From Euglena gracilis (lineage: Eukaryota; Euglenida; Euglenophyceae; Euglenales), in contig CP154956.1 in NCBI GenBank assembly GCA_039621445.1, forward strand, positions 73,174,205-73,238,204: a stretch of DNA of 64,000 nucleotides, read 5' to 3'. Below are positions 32,601-42,500 of this stretch, piece after piece. Made by a program: the position numbers and the translations under genes. Position 1 is the first letter of the stretch; each line of letters opens with the position of its first letter. Under the pieces are notes generated by a model, which had not been told where the DNA came from, searched no databases, and saw only the letters and a list, made by a program, of their open reading frames with translations.

Positions 32601-33518
32601 AAACTCTGTTGTATTCCAGCCTTTTCTCAGGGGTTTTGTGCAAGTTGCATTTTTTTGCAATTTTTTTTGCATTTTTTTGACTTGCATAATTTGAAGGGCC
32701 AAGTTGCATCCCCCCCCCCTGGGTTGTGCTGGATGGTTTTTGAAAAAACGTGGGCGGATGGGTTTGGCGGGAAAACTCATCTCCGGGGGAGTCACCACGT
32801 GAACGTGTGCCACCCACAGGTCTCTCGTGGGTGAGCCCAACTCCACACCCCCTCCTTTCGCTCCGGCGTTCAGGTCGCCAAGGCGCCGCTGGCGGACCTG
32901 GACGTGCCGGCCTACGCGTGCTACCCCGCCGGCCACTCCATCCTCGTCCAGTGCCTCGCCCCCGTGCGCCCTTCTGTGGCGGGGAGGCTGGGACGGCGGG
33001 GGGGAGGGGAAGGGTCCCTTCGGGTTTCTGTCGGGGATGGGTCTTGAGATGAGGAGATGGGGCTGGAATTGAGGCATACTTTCAGTGCCCCTCTGGCCCT
33101 GATTCCCAAATCTGGGCTATGTCGTGTTGTGAGGTTGAAGCTTGCCCCTGTTGTGCCTCATGAACGCGCCACATTAAGCCAGCCGGACTGGTAACTGGGT
33201 GCAAGCTTGCTGTTGGTTTTCTTCCTATTTTTTTTTGCATTTCCGTCCCCGTGGCAATCTCACCTGCCGATGTGTGGGCTCACTCCGCCACACTCTGGGG
33301 GTGGAAATGCCTAACGTCAGCAATCTCCAGGGCTGCCGCAGGAGAGGGGGAGCCCCCCCCCCCCTCCGGAGGGCCCGCTGGCTCACACCACCCCGACGCC
33401 CCCCACGCGGCTGCCCACCGCAGGGGACGTGCGCAGCCTGCAGCTGCTCCCCGGGCCTGGCCTCGACCGCTCCCTGGCGTGTCTCGCCGGGGCATGCCTC
33501 CAGTTGTGGCGCCTGTGA
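17469..33518 (+). CDS. RFWD3-like E3 ubiquitin-protein ligase (RING, coiled coil, WD40), about 17 exons
   Basis: Exons as read: ~17469-17591, 24331-24439, 24645-24781, 24998-25057, 26267-26412, 27058-27094, 28222-28338, 28877-28991, 29038-29102, ~29305-29414, 29859-29920, 30565-30637, 30794-30891, 31066-31206, 31389-~31427, 32874-~32963, ~33424-33518 (TGA 33516-33518). An acidic segment (ESDDDVQ) precedes a RING finger (CPICYDDC...CGHTF...CPIC), then a charged coiled coil (exons 3-5), then WD40-like strands. The order RING, coiled coil, propeller is that of RFWD3. The stretch AGIPLGGC...CQW...VLVGDDDG...LLDLRN resembles the RFWD3 propeller by eye, and the final exon ends like a last WD strand ([14 protein letters not shown], stop). 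RFWD3 is known to ubiquitinate RPA and RAD51 at damaged forks; that role here is inference. The start codon is not identified. Joins 9/10, 14/15 and 15/16 are uncertain, and an exon may be missing. Confidence 0.72.
17845..18080. mobile_element. TAACCCCC-type TIR element with TAATAGAAGC termini
   Basis: It begins TAAC-C-run-TAATAGAAGC and ends GCTTCTATTA-G-run-TTTA. The interior has GCCGCCTTCGGCGGC hairpins and TATTTGGACCC motifs. An inverted-orientation copy is at 22,646-22,866. Confidence 0.65.
19044..19797. mobile_element. MITE-like element, CAGGGG...CCCCTG, 754 bp, 7-bp TSD CCTTTTG
   Basis: The ends are CAG+G-run+AATGCG and its inverse CGCATTTCCCCCCCTG, flanked by identical CCTTTTG at 19,037-19,043 and 19,798-19,804. 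The interior is mostly GCGCATTTTTT repeats with no coding capacity. Termini and 7-bp duplication match the hAT-like element at 52,918, suggesting mobilisation by that kind of transposase. Confidence 0.75.
20345..20729. mobile_element. 385-bp TIR element with about 70-bp inverted repeats and 8-bp TSD
   Basis: The left end GGTACTTATCTGTTATCG... and right end ...CGATAACAGATAAGTACC are inverse over about 65-70 bp. CGAGGAGG flanks both sides (20,337-20,344 and 20,730-20,737). The centre is made of GCGCTACATGGCCAC palindromes and GTTAGGTGCGC motifs. It sits inside a GAGGAGGCTC repeat. Confidence 0.75.
21833..22525. repeat. GCGCATATTT-flanked repeat
   Basis: CAGGGGGGAATATGCGGAGCG at about 21,825 and CGCATATTTCCCCC near 22,530 are partly inverse. 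The interior is AT-rich with GGCCATTT-type units. A degenerate relative of the CAGGGG...CCCCTG group, without a clear TSD. Confidence 0.4.
22646..22866. mobile_element. TAACCCCC-type TIR element, reverse-oriented copy
   Basis: It has the same TAATAGAAGC / GCTTCTATTA style termini and the same interior motifs as 17,845-18,080 in reverse complement (GGGTCCAAATAGAAGCGC, GCCGCCGAAGGCGGC). Confidence 0.65.
24331..24781 (+). CDS. RING-finger exons 24331-24439 and 24645-24781
   Basis: The two exons together encode [34 protein letters not shown], giving the C-x2-C, C-G-H, C and C-x2-C ligands of a RING. The intron 24440-24644 is conventional (gaag|GTGCCC...CCGCAG|agtgg) and splits the Glu codon before the Trp of the RING. 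Downstream residues ([20 protein letters not shown]) begin a coiled coil. Confidence 0.85.
26413..27057 (+). other. Nonconventional intron with microsatellite
   Basis: 5' cgcCAGtGGTGG, 3' CCACCCTGgtggg, pairing through one bulged T. The join is [17 protein letters not shown] in phase 2. It encloses the CA/CG microsatellite at about 26,490-26,890. Confidence 0.7.
26485..26890 (+). repeat. Compound CA/CG/CACG microsatellite
   Basis: About 400 bp of alternating (CA)n and (CG)n and CACG units inside the nonconventional intron 26,413-27,057. Such purine-pyrimidine alternation can form Z-DNA. Confidence 0.9.
27095..28221 (+). other. Nonconventional intron, CAGGGC/GCCCTG
   Basis: 5' gccCAGGGC, 3' GCCCTGcccgc. 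The join is [15 protein letters not shown] in phase 0. It carries a copy of the GTGACTGACTGG repeat family. Confidence 0.8.
27235..27500 (+). repeat. GTGACTGACTGG...GGTCGGTAAGCAA repeat
   Basis: Repeated GTGACTGACTGG with AT-rich spacer, ending GGAAAGTGACCCCC...GGGGTCGGTAAGCAACGG. Copies in the same orientation: 26,145-26,215, 35,355-35,680, 35,690-35,900, 41,310-41,450, 41,500-42,020, 43,760-43,890, 49,925-49,975. Confidence 0.6.
28992..29037 (+). other. Candidate 46-nt nonconventional intron
   Basis: The GC3-rich coding frame changes within about 45 nt: upstream ...HRTTLPAQ, downstream [11 protein letters not shown]. An intron with 5' ccgCAG and 3' CTGcgtgg restores the frame (phase 1). 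Only three base pairs are evident, so this is tentative. Confidence 0.45.
29305..30891 (+). CDS. WD40 propeller exons of the RFWD3-like protein
   Basis: Exons ~29305-29414, 29859-29920, 30565-30637 and 30794-30891 read [11 protein letters not shown]...[48 protein letters not shown]...[25 protein letters not shown]. The first junction is conventional GT-AG. The next two are nonconventional, with end pairings CAGGGC/GCCCTG and TGCCGGC/GCCGGCA. Strand and turn pattern are typical of WD40 blades. Confidence 0.72.
29921..30564 (+). other. Nonconventional intron, CAGGGC/GCCCTG
   Basis: 5' gacCAGGGC, 3' GCCCTGcccgc. The join is [16 protein letters not shown] in phase 0. A GT-AG reading (29,912/30,540) is also in frame but does not explain the end complementarity. 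CCCGCGAC occurs at both ends. Confidence 0.7.
30638..30793 (+). other. Nonconventional intron with TGCCGGC/GCCGGCA ends
   Basis: 5' gtgTGCCGGC, 3' GCCGGCActgcg. The standard offsets are kept but the core pair is TGC/GCA. The join is [13 protein letters not shown] in phase 1. Confidence 0.65.
32081..32190. mobile_element. CTGTCAGG-family TIR element, copy 3
   Basis: TGGGAAACTGTCA at 32,081-32,093 and TGACAGTTTCCCA at 32,178-32,190 are perfect inverse 13-mers. The interior resembles the other copies. Confidence 0.7.
32228..32721. mobile_element. MITE-like element, CAGGGG...CCCCTG, 494 bp, 7-bp TSD GGTTGTG
   Basis: GGTTGTG lies at 32,221-32,227 and 32,722-32,728. Just inside both ends are GATATGCAACTTGCATAAT-like sequence and its inverse. 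Related TTGCATAATTTGCATTTTT stretches occur at 6,848-6,925 and 54,510-54,930. Intronic. Confidence 0.75.
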
Positions 33519-34372
33519 CCCCCCCGCCGGTCCCTCCCCAGACCCCACACTTTGCAGTTCGGTGACCCGCACGTCCCACCGCCAACCCCCGGCCCCGCAT
33601 GCCCCACTTGCACTTTTGACCAAGAGCGCTCGGCTGCACCACACTGCTGCAAGGTCAGTCCTGCTGCCGGCCTGTCGATGTGCTGGCACTCCCGGTTTTC
33701 CTCATCGGCCGCTTTTCCTATCGCCAAAAGGAATGGCTTTTGGAAACCTTACCATATTTTTGCTTTTTTTGAAAATGCCTCCCCCCTGTGTGAAGAATGT
33801 GGACTTGTACCTGTCAGCCTGTATTATGAACCTCAGTTCCCAGAAAGGGCAACCAGCGGCCCAAAAAATATATATTATTCAATATGAATTCAAGAACCGT
33901 CACAGAGTGCAAACCCCACCAACATCCCCTTCTCCAATGTGCTACCTTCTTGCTTTGGAATCTCCAATAAAAATCTGCACAGCGAGTGAAGTGCAGGAAG
34001 GCACATTGCGAGGAAACATGCTCAATTATGGAACCTTTGTAAACAGCATGGTTTCTGATACAAATGTGCCCTGCTTGCACTCTTTAGAAATCCGTCAAAT
34101 CTGCGCAAGATCATCACATGCTCCTCTGAGATAATTCATTATTTTTTCGATTTGCTGAACAACGGGCTTTGGGAAGTGAGTCTCCAGGTCCGCACTCATC
34201 AACCTGACCTCATGGGGAGTTGTCCCCCAACTTTGTTCTCCCAGAAAACCCCGGCCCTCCTTTTTTTTTTTTTAACGAAATGGCTCAAAAATTGCTCTGG
34301 GGTGGTGCTGCAGAAGGCGAAGGGCTTCTACTTTTGTCCTTCTCTTGCGGCCTTGGTCGTCGCAGGCCCACG
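33519..34372. other. Intergenic region, RFWD3-like gene to small membrane protein
   Basis: I see no convincing exon. Open frames cross it but use AT-rich third positions and carry no motif. It ends in a candidate leader acceptor. Confidence 0.5.
34347..34372 (+). promoter_or_regulatory. Candidate trans-splice (leader) acceptor before ATG 34373
   Basis: A pyrimidine-rich stretch ends in GTCGTCGCAG at 34,365, seven bases before the ATG. With no visible promoter, the simplest reading in a euglenozoan is spliced-leader addition here. Similar very short leaders occur before 48,765 and 58,376. Confidence 0.4.
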
Positions 34373-36347
34373 ATGTGGCCCCGCTCGGCCCCCGGCCAGG
34401 AAGAGGCCCGCCTTCTCTCCCCCTCTCTGGCATGGACTTCGCCACCCAGCCTCCTTCTCCTGAGCCTTGCGGCCATCATTGTTGGTATCTCCTGTGTCTT
34501 GGTTTCTTGTTCTTTTTTGCAGTTCTCGTGTTTTTGTGATCCTTTTTGGGAGTTTTGTTTCGTATTTCATCGATGAATTGTTTCCACCCCCAAATCCTCC
34601 TTGCTGCAAAATCACTGACAGATATGTGGGTTTCCCCTCTGAAAAGCAGCCATGATGGATCTCTGATTGGCTTGCATTTCTGTTTTGTTCAGTGAAACCA
34701 ATGCCTGGGCATTTTGTTCAATTTCAGAAAACGTCAATTTCTGCACCCAGTTCGCGCTGATAACCTTTCAGATTTATTTCCGGGAAGCACAACCTGAGTT
34801 GCCTTGCCAAAGCAGGCTATGCAGTCCCCCAGCTGAGCCTGGATAGAATGTTCCCATCGCATTTTTTTTGAAAATTTTCATTCATTTTGGGGCTTGATGG
34901 CCGGCTGAGTCCGGGAAGGTTGTAGGCCTGGTGTCGCCCAAACGCCCCCACCGGTGGCACGGCTGGGTGGGTCAGTGAACCCCCAAAGTCAGTGAACCCC
35001 CAACCTTGCTCTGACCCACTGTTTGCCCCGCCCATTATTTCCACTCAGGTCTCTGCCTGTTGCTCGGCTCCCCCTCGAACGTCCCCGCTTCGGTGGACCT
35101 CTATTTCCCTGTGGCTGCTGGGCACCGCGGCCACTGGCAGGTGCTCGCCCGCCACGTGCCCCGCAGTTGCCTTGAGGACAGACCGAAGCTCAATGCGCAG
35201 TCGAGTTCAAATTGTTCGGGGGGGGGGAGGGTGGAGAAAATCCCTGTTCAGCAACGTGATTAATGTGTCCCAAGTGTGTCCGACCCAGCCCCGGGGGCAG
35301 AGTAACCAACTGGTTTTGGTTCCACACCACACCATTGGTTAAGGTGTGTCAGACCCCCCCCCCCCGGGGTGACTGATTGGTTTCTTCTTCTTCCTCTTCT
35401 TTTTTTCGGAGTTACTGACTGGTATTTATCTCCGGACCCCCCCCCCCCTGTGTGGTCGGCCAGGATTGGCCGAAAGTCGCCACCCGGCGCCGAAGGCACC
35501 GGAATTTTTTTGAAGGGTTTTGGCCAAGACCCATTGATTTTGAGCCTTGTTTGACCGAGTGGCCAGACTGACCGACCCCCCTGGGGGGGGCGGGGGTGGC
35601 AGGAAGTAGGTGATTGGTTTTGAGAAGTGACTTGACTGGTTTTTGAAAGTGGAAAGTGACCCCCCGAGTCGATAAGCAATGGTATGAGGTCGGGGGTGTC
35701 TGGAGCCCCCTTCCGGGGTGGGGTCGGCCAGGATTGTCCGAAAGTGGCAACCTGGCGCCCAAATGCCCCAGAAACTTTTTGGCATTTTTTTGGCCAAAAT
35801 CCATTTCATGTCAAACTTTTTTTGGCTGACGGTGACTGGCCAGGGGGACTGCCCCCCCCCCCCCGGGTGGGTGACTGGTTGGAAAAGGTGACCGATCGAT
35901 GTAATTTGATTGATTTTTTTTTCTAAATGCGTGGCCCCCCTCCCCCTCCCCCCTGGGGGGTTTGTTAGCAGTTGTATGGTCCGGGCGTGTGGCATCAGCA
36001 CATATATGATAGCCCTGCCGCCCTCCTGCCAGCCCCATGCTGTGCCGCAGCTTCGGCGGACCGCGCTGCCTCGGCCCCGGTCCCCCGCGGTGCGCGGCGC
36101 GGCGCCGTCGCCCGCCTCCGCCGCCGCACCGGCGGCGGCGGAGGAGTGGCTCGGGGACGTCGCGCTGCTACGGACCGGCGTGGCCCCCGAGGACCGGCTC
36201 GAGGTGCGGCTGGTGCGGGGTGGGCCGCGGGTGGTGGGGCTGACAGGTCACCTGGCGCTGGTGCTGCGGCGCGGCGGGCAGGCCTGCAGCCTCGACCAGC
36301 GGCCCCGGCTGGTGCGACTCGCCCCATCGGGCTGGCACCGCACCTGA
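34373..36347 (+). CDS. Small membrane-anchored protein, about 3 exons
   Basis: Exons: 34373-34484, 35049-~35160, ~36074-36347 (TGA 36345-36347). The start ATG lies 7 nt after a pyrimidine tract and AG (34,364-34,365), so it is probably the first exon after leader addition. About 24 polar residues (MWPRSAPGQEE...) precede a hydrophobic helix (LLLLSLAAIIVG|LCLLLG) that is interrupted by a conventional intron (G|GTATCT...CTCAG) and rejoins in phase 1. A lumenal or matrix-side domain follows (SVDLYFPVAAGHRGHW), and a last exon contains EEWLGDVALLRTGVAPEDRL. The third junction could instead be conventional (35,155/36,051). I do not recognise the family. A type II or signal-anchored membrane protein is the limit of what can be said. 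Confidence 0.55.
35355..35900 (+). repeat. Two tandem GTGACTGACTGG-family copies
   Basis: The unit at 35,355-35,680 (GTGACTGATTGG, GGTCGGCCAGGATTGGCCG, GGAAAGTGACCCCC, GATAAGCAATGGTATG) is followed by a second at 35,690-35,900. Both lie in the second intron of the small membrane-protein gene. Confidence 0.6.
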
Positions 36348-36556
36348 CTCGACACCCAACACTTCACGGTTTGCGCCGAGAAATTGACACATGGACTTCT
36401 GTATCATGTGTAAATGTATCAAAGTACCAAATGTAAATGTGTATAACCTTATGAGTGAATGTGCTCCGTTGATTTAGGCATTTTGGGGCTGCATGACTTG
36501 TGGCTCGGTGCGCTGTTGCTGGCTTCTACCCGTACGATTACCGCAACGAAGGCGCC

Positions 36557-39500
36557 ATGTACGGCAGCCTGCTGCGGCCCACCCCAGGACCAGGGCCTCC
36601 CGACGCTGATAATGACTTTGGGCAAAATTCCTAGGTGATGCAGGCGATCGGGTCCGGCATCTTTTTATGTGGGAAGGGGGGGGTCGCTCTATTGTTGCTC
36701 CTTCTACGGAGGGCACGGTGCTGTCACGGTTATCGGTCTGCGTGGCGGGGGGGGTGGCGGGAGGTTCATTCCCATGTTTTAAATTTGTGCATCATCATTT
36801 CCCACGAACATCTCATCTTACGTCCAGTTTGGTCATTTTAACCATCGTTGCCAATTTTGGCCATTCGGGAGAGTGGTGTCAATGCAGGTGGACGGTAGAT
36901 GTATTTGATGGAGTGGGGTCAGGAGGTGTGGATGAGGATGGTGATAATGTGGATGCGGGTATTGGATAATACTGGAGTGGATACAGGAACAGAGTGGATG
37001 TAGGTGTTCCACCTGTAGGCCTCCAACTGCGGGAGGCCAATAGCCTCTCGTCAACCATGCCGTTGGGTTGAAGGTGCCGGCGGTCCAGTTTCCAATGCCA
37101 ATGTCTTCAATAACTGCAAAACCTTCACAGGCGGCTTCCTCTTTATTAATCGCCTCCACTGTTGTGTGGGTTTTCAGTTCAAAGCGCCAACGCTCCTCCT
37201 GTGAACTCTCCGGGAACTCTCGGCAGACATCGGCGGTCTATTCAATCGAGTTGGCCCCAGGCTGCCGCTCGAATCCATTTGAGGAGCCAGCCCTGTCATT
37301 TGGGCTGGTCTGGGGGTGCCCGAGCATCGAGACCCCACCACATGGCGGGTGAGCTGTCCCCCCCTGCCCCCCTCCCCCCCCACGGGTCGCCCTGCGGCCG
37401 AGCGCTCGTGCTGCCGGACCCCATCCTGCGGAAGTTCGGGTCACAGGCGGAGTCGCTGGGGGAGCAGCGTGTCGGGGCGGCCCTCGCCGGGCTCATCAAC
37501 GCCAACCTCGCCCGGCTCCCCCTGGACTGCTCCCTGGGGTTCCAAGTTAAAGTTATGGATTTTTGGTCGATCCTTTTTCAAACTACCCTTCCCCATCATC
37601 CTGATGCCAGGAAAGTCCAAGCCAGCAAGTGTTGGAAATCCCAGACCGCCTGGCCCACCATTGGCCTCGGACGTTGTTGCAGTTCACCGGCCAGCCAACG
37701 GTCCTGTCGGGCGGCACTCCATCCGCACACTGTCAACGCCAGCCTGGCCCTCTTCACCGCCAACGCGCCGCATCGCCTGCCGCTGAAAGGCTGGGGCCCC
37801 TGCTTGGGGCCGGGAGGAGCCAGCCTGTCACCCAGGATTGGGTGTGACCACCGTTGGATGGGTTTCCCCTCGCGTGGGGCAACCTGTGACTGCTGAACAG
37901 TCTCAACGCAACTGCCCATCGTTAGGTAGCCGTGGTAGGAGCCGTTGTAGCCCATCGCCATCCCTGCCACGCCATGGGATAGGCTGGGATGGGGAGGGGG
38001 CTTCTGCCAATGCCCAGTGTGGGAATGACAACGACAACAACGAGAAAGTCAATACCTGATGAGAAAAACAGAGTCCTCTTCCCAAAAATTGTGTGATGCC
38101 ACGTCAGTGTGGACCTTTGGGGGGGGGGACTAGGCGGCTTTCCTGGTTTGGGACCATCGGGACGTTAAAGCATGTTAGCTGATGAAACATTGCGGTGCCG
38201 TAGGGGATGCCGCGGGGGATGCAGGGTAGTAGATTTTTGTTCCTTCAACGTTGCTTTCGCCTTTAAATCCCCTTCAATTTGGCAATGGGGCATCCATGGG
38301 GCCTAATCTCAAACCAACCTCTTTTTTTTTTATACTAAAAGCTTCTCCAACAAAAAAAAAAGAAACAGGTTCTTCGAAAGAAGGTTTTTTCGGTCCTTGC
38401 ACATAAAACAAGCAAAAGTCCGAAAAAAATCAGTTCCAATCACATGAGCCCATAAGGGTGCCCATGATGCCTCACTGTGAATGTGCTAAAAACCGTGAAC
38501 CCACCGAAAACAAAAAAGCCAAGTAGGAATTTAGTTTGGACAACGCTTCAACGCTTCCCTGCCGTGTGATAACCTATGCTTTTGTAAATGTTTCAAAACG
38601 AACCAGGTTTTGATCCCGGTTATATTCATATGTGTTGCATCTATGTTGTGCTGAACACACGCACCCATACACTCGCACCTATCACATAACATTTTTTTTG
38701 CGCTTCGTTGTGGTGTCTGTGTGCGGGTGTTTGTGTGTTTTGTTGGGTGACAGGTGCCATTGTCATGCCCAACACCGCTGTTGCTCGGGCTGGCATTGAA
38801 AGCCCACCGCACGGTGGTCCGGAGCAGGCGCCCCGCGGCCCAGCAGTATGCCATGCACGGCGGGGACCAGGCCGCCGCCTTCAACTGCGCCACGTTCGTT
38901 GCCGCCTTCGTGCCCAACGTGACGTGCCGCTGGCGGCTACCCATCTTCTGTCGGGTGGCCAGGCCCCGGGCTGCTTGTCTCCCGGTATGGCCGTGGTCCA
39001 CTGCAATGGAGTGCACCCGCTCCTCCGCTGCAACGTGGGCTACAATTTGTTTATGATCCCCTCTGTTTGGTGTGCCCCCTCCGAACTGGGAACACCGATG
39101 AATCGGAAATGGTTGGAAGTGTGGGAAACCGGTTGCAGCTTTCGAGGCAGGCTGCCACCCTACCCAGCGCCACGCAGCCAGGACCTGTCTGAGAAGGCGC
39201 CGTGAGAGGTGGCTGCCTCACCGCTGACTCTGCCGTTGTGTGGGTCACGGTCACCCCCCTTCCCCATTCCTGTTGCGCACCGCACTGCCCCGTCGGCCGT
39301 TGGGCTTCCCAGTCCCCACGGGGCACTCTGCCACTGGGTTACTGCGGTGCTCGTTGGCTTCACGGGTCCCGTGATGAAGGTGTACTGTACAACCCGAGGG
39401 ACAACCATGGCAGTGGTTCAAACTCCCTGGATGGGAAGAAACGGCACTCCGATGGCTTCTCAATTAATTAAATGCAAACAACTCTCTCGTCCGTAAATCA

Positions 39501-42500
39501 GTCAGTTTTGTCTGTTTAGTCAGTTTCAAGCCGTCTTAAATACCGTCGCCCCACGTTCACTCAATTGTTTGTGGCCTCCTTGACATGTTGGCGGTGAGAC
39601 GTTGGGTTGGGTTGGTGAACATTCTTCCCAAAAAATCTGGTTCTTGTGCCAGAAAGAAAACGCTGTGAAACAGGCGGAGATATTGCCAAGGAAGAACAGA
39701 AAGAATCATCATTCAAAACAAGGGCAACCCCTGAAACACGCTGTGAGGACCTCCTCTCCTCCATCGCCACAACCCCACGCCCTCACAGGCACGAGGTCCC
39801 TGCCAATTCCCTGAATGCTGGGCTGGCGCCGCTGGCGCTACAGCCCAATATCAGAGAAGCAGCAATGCAAACTGGGGGTGGAGGCGTCCGGGGCTCCGCC
39901 AGCTGCTGTGGATCCTGCATGCGTCATGCCTGAGTTACGGGTGGTGGGCAGCTTTCCGGGGAATGAGCAACTGTTTTGGAACACCCGAAAATTTTTAGTG
40001 TGAACCGCCAATGACAGTGTTACGGTTCCGCAAGGCTATTTCAACCTTCCTTTCAATACCATTATTTGTTCACCACCATTTTCTCGGCCGTGCAACGAGA
40101 AATCCCCCCTCCCCCGAAGTCAACCCAGTCACGCCGGTCACACCTGTTGCGGCTGACCATTATCCTCAGACCTCGTGTATGCCAACAGAAGAAGGGCACG
40201 GGAAAGTTGGGTTGGGCTCTGCACAGAGCGCAGGATCCTCTGTGGCACCAACGCATGTAGTAACGTTCCGCTCGGACTCCGCAACGGAGAGCACGGAATT
40301 CTCCAACTCTCCAAACCTCCAACCTTAACTTCCAAAGCGATCAACAAATCCGAAACATAAATGGGTTTGCCACTAGGTTTGTTTACGATGCGTCCTCAGG
40401 CGGGTCATTCTCGGCAACCCACGGAGCGTCCACCAGCAGGGGTAAATATTTTAGAGTCCCCAGCTTTGTCCATTAAGTTTCATCCTGGGAACTCTGGTCG
40501 GGATGCTCCAGTTCCTGTCGGCCCAAACAAAATTCAAAAGAATCACTTCTCTTCCGTTTGGAACATTATTTGCGATAGATGGGTGAGGAAGGAGGGCGGG
40601 GCCCCGCGGGGGTGCAACCTGTGGTGCGGCACCCACGGCTGCCTCATGGTGGCGGGCTTCGCCCTGCTGCGGTCCGTCCACCTCGAGAGCGTCTCCGCCG
40701 CCGCCTTCACTGTCCCCGTGCTGCTCTGCTCCTCCATGTTCGGCGTCGCCAACCTGTTCCCCGCTCACCCTCGGGCTCTGGTGCCTCCCCCCCCCCACCC
40801 CCTTCCCTTGTGAGTGACTCTGATTGTCAGATTTCATTGACTTTTTTTATTAATCAAAAAGTTTTTCTGTTTTTTTTTGGATCGCAGCTTTGAAGTTTTT
40901 CAGGATTTTTTAAGAAAGCTTTTTGAAAACCCGTTTCTTTCTGTTTTGTGTTTTTTTTTATGTTGGTGCATTATTTTTTGGAGGTTATCTTAAAAGCAGT
41001 TTGCAAAACATGCTCATGTTGCGGTCCTTGTATGTAGAATTTGGAGATTATCATGCGAATGATTGTTCAAAAAAACTTTTTTTGAACGACACAATTCCTT
41101 TTCACGAAATTGTGTACAGTCGTGCTTGGTTAGAACAGCATCCTCCCAGAGTAAATTCTTCCCAAAGTCTTTTTCAAAGGCATTTCGAAGGAATTTTAAG
41201 GAATTTGGGTTAAAAAACAACAACACACAGAGGGTTTTTCAGGCCTCTTAAAAACGGGGCCTGCCTGCCCGGCCATGGGGTCCCACCCCCAGCATCACAC
41301 CATTGCTTTTGAAGGGGTGATTTACTGGTTTTTTTCGGAATGACTGACTGACTTTTGAGTCCGGACTGAGTGACTTGATTGGTTCTCAAAAGTAACTGAC
41401 TGGTTTTTTTGAAAGTGGAATGTGACCCCCGTTGGTCGGTGAGCAATGGCATGATGCTGACCATATCATTGTTTATGGTGTGTCCGACCCCACTCTCCGG
41501 GGAGGGGGGGGTGACTGACTGGTCTTTTTGGCTCCAGACGAAGTTGGCCAGGAATAGCTGAAAGTGGCCACCCGGCGCCGAAGCCGGCGGAAATAGTTGG
41601 TTTTTTTTGCCAATATCCATTGGTTTTGAGGATTTTCAGCCCCAGTGGCCACTGGTTTTGAAGCGTGACTGACTGGTTTCTTGACATTGGAAAGAGACCC
41701 AGGCTTGTGCTTAGTCGGGTGCCTACCCCACGGGGGAGGGGGGTGCTAGGGGCAGGCACCCCATAGCACCCGATCCGACCCCCCCCCCCCCGGGGGGGGT
41801 GGGTTTTGGGGGTGCCTGCCCCTGGCAGGCACCCCCCTCCGACCCCAGCGCCAAAGACGCCGGGGGCCCGGATAAGGCCATTTTCAATGAAAAAATTCTG
41901 GGTCCCCCCCGGACCCATACCCCCCCGGGGGAGGGGGTGCCTGCTAGGGGCAGGCACCTCCGGTCGGTAAGCACAAGCATGGACCCCCTCCCGGGGGGTC
42001 GATACGCAATGGCATGGTCCTGGCTGTTTAGGACCCAGGGAGCCCGACCGTTCCCCCATGAGCCACCTCCGCATGGTGCAGGTTACCTGCGCGGTCTGCG
42101 TTTGCGCAGGGCTGGTGAGCCCGGTGACAGCGGCCCATGGAATTGTGCGGGTGCAGCGTGTCCCACCACTGCCTGGTTGCCACCCCGGGAGAAGTGTTGT
42201 GCCGTGTGCTGTGGCAGTCGTTTCCTCTTTTTTGTCTTTCCTTTTTTTTTTTAACCATCCACCAGTTTCCGTCCACAAATGACAAGTGTGGCCAGCACCC
42301 CTGCAGTCCTGAAAGCGTATGATGGTCTGGACCGGGTGGATTCTCCACCGCGTGACACAACAGCTGATTGACGCTCAACGCCGACGTCTTTATACAAATG
42401 CTCACAAAAAATAATCATTCTTCTCTGCCCAAGTTTCCAAATCACGATCCTCGCCTGTCTATTGTTGTCTCTTCCAAATTCTTCGCTGTGATGTCAGCTT

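Noticed and set aside
33199-34134. 311-codon open frame on + after the RFWD3-like gene
   Set aside because: It overlaps the last WD exon in another frame, has AT-rich third positions beyond it, and has no recognisable motif.
36833-37159. Minus-strand 108-codon frame with beta-helix-like text
   Set aside because: It is antisense to an intron of the membrane-protein gene, has no coil periodicity, and no GC3 bias.
40923-41213. 96-codon AT-rich open frame
   Set aside because: Codon use is unlike the exons of this window, with no motif and repeats on both sides; probably chance.
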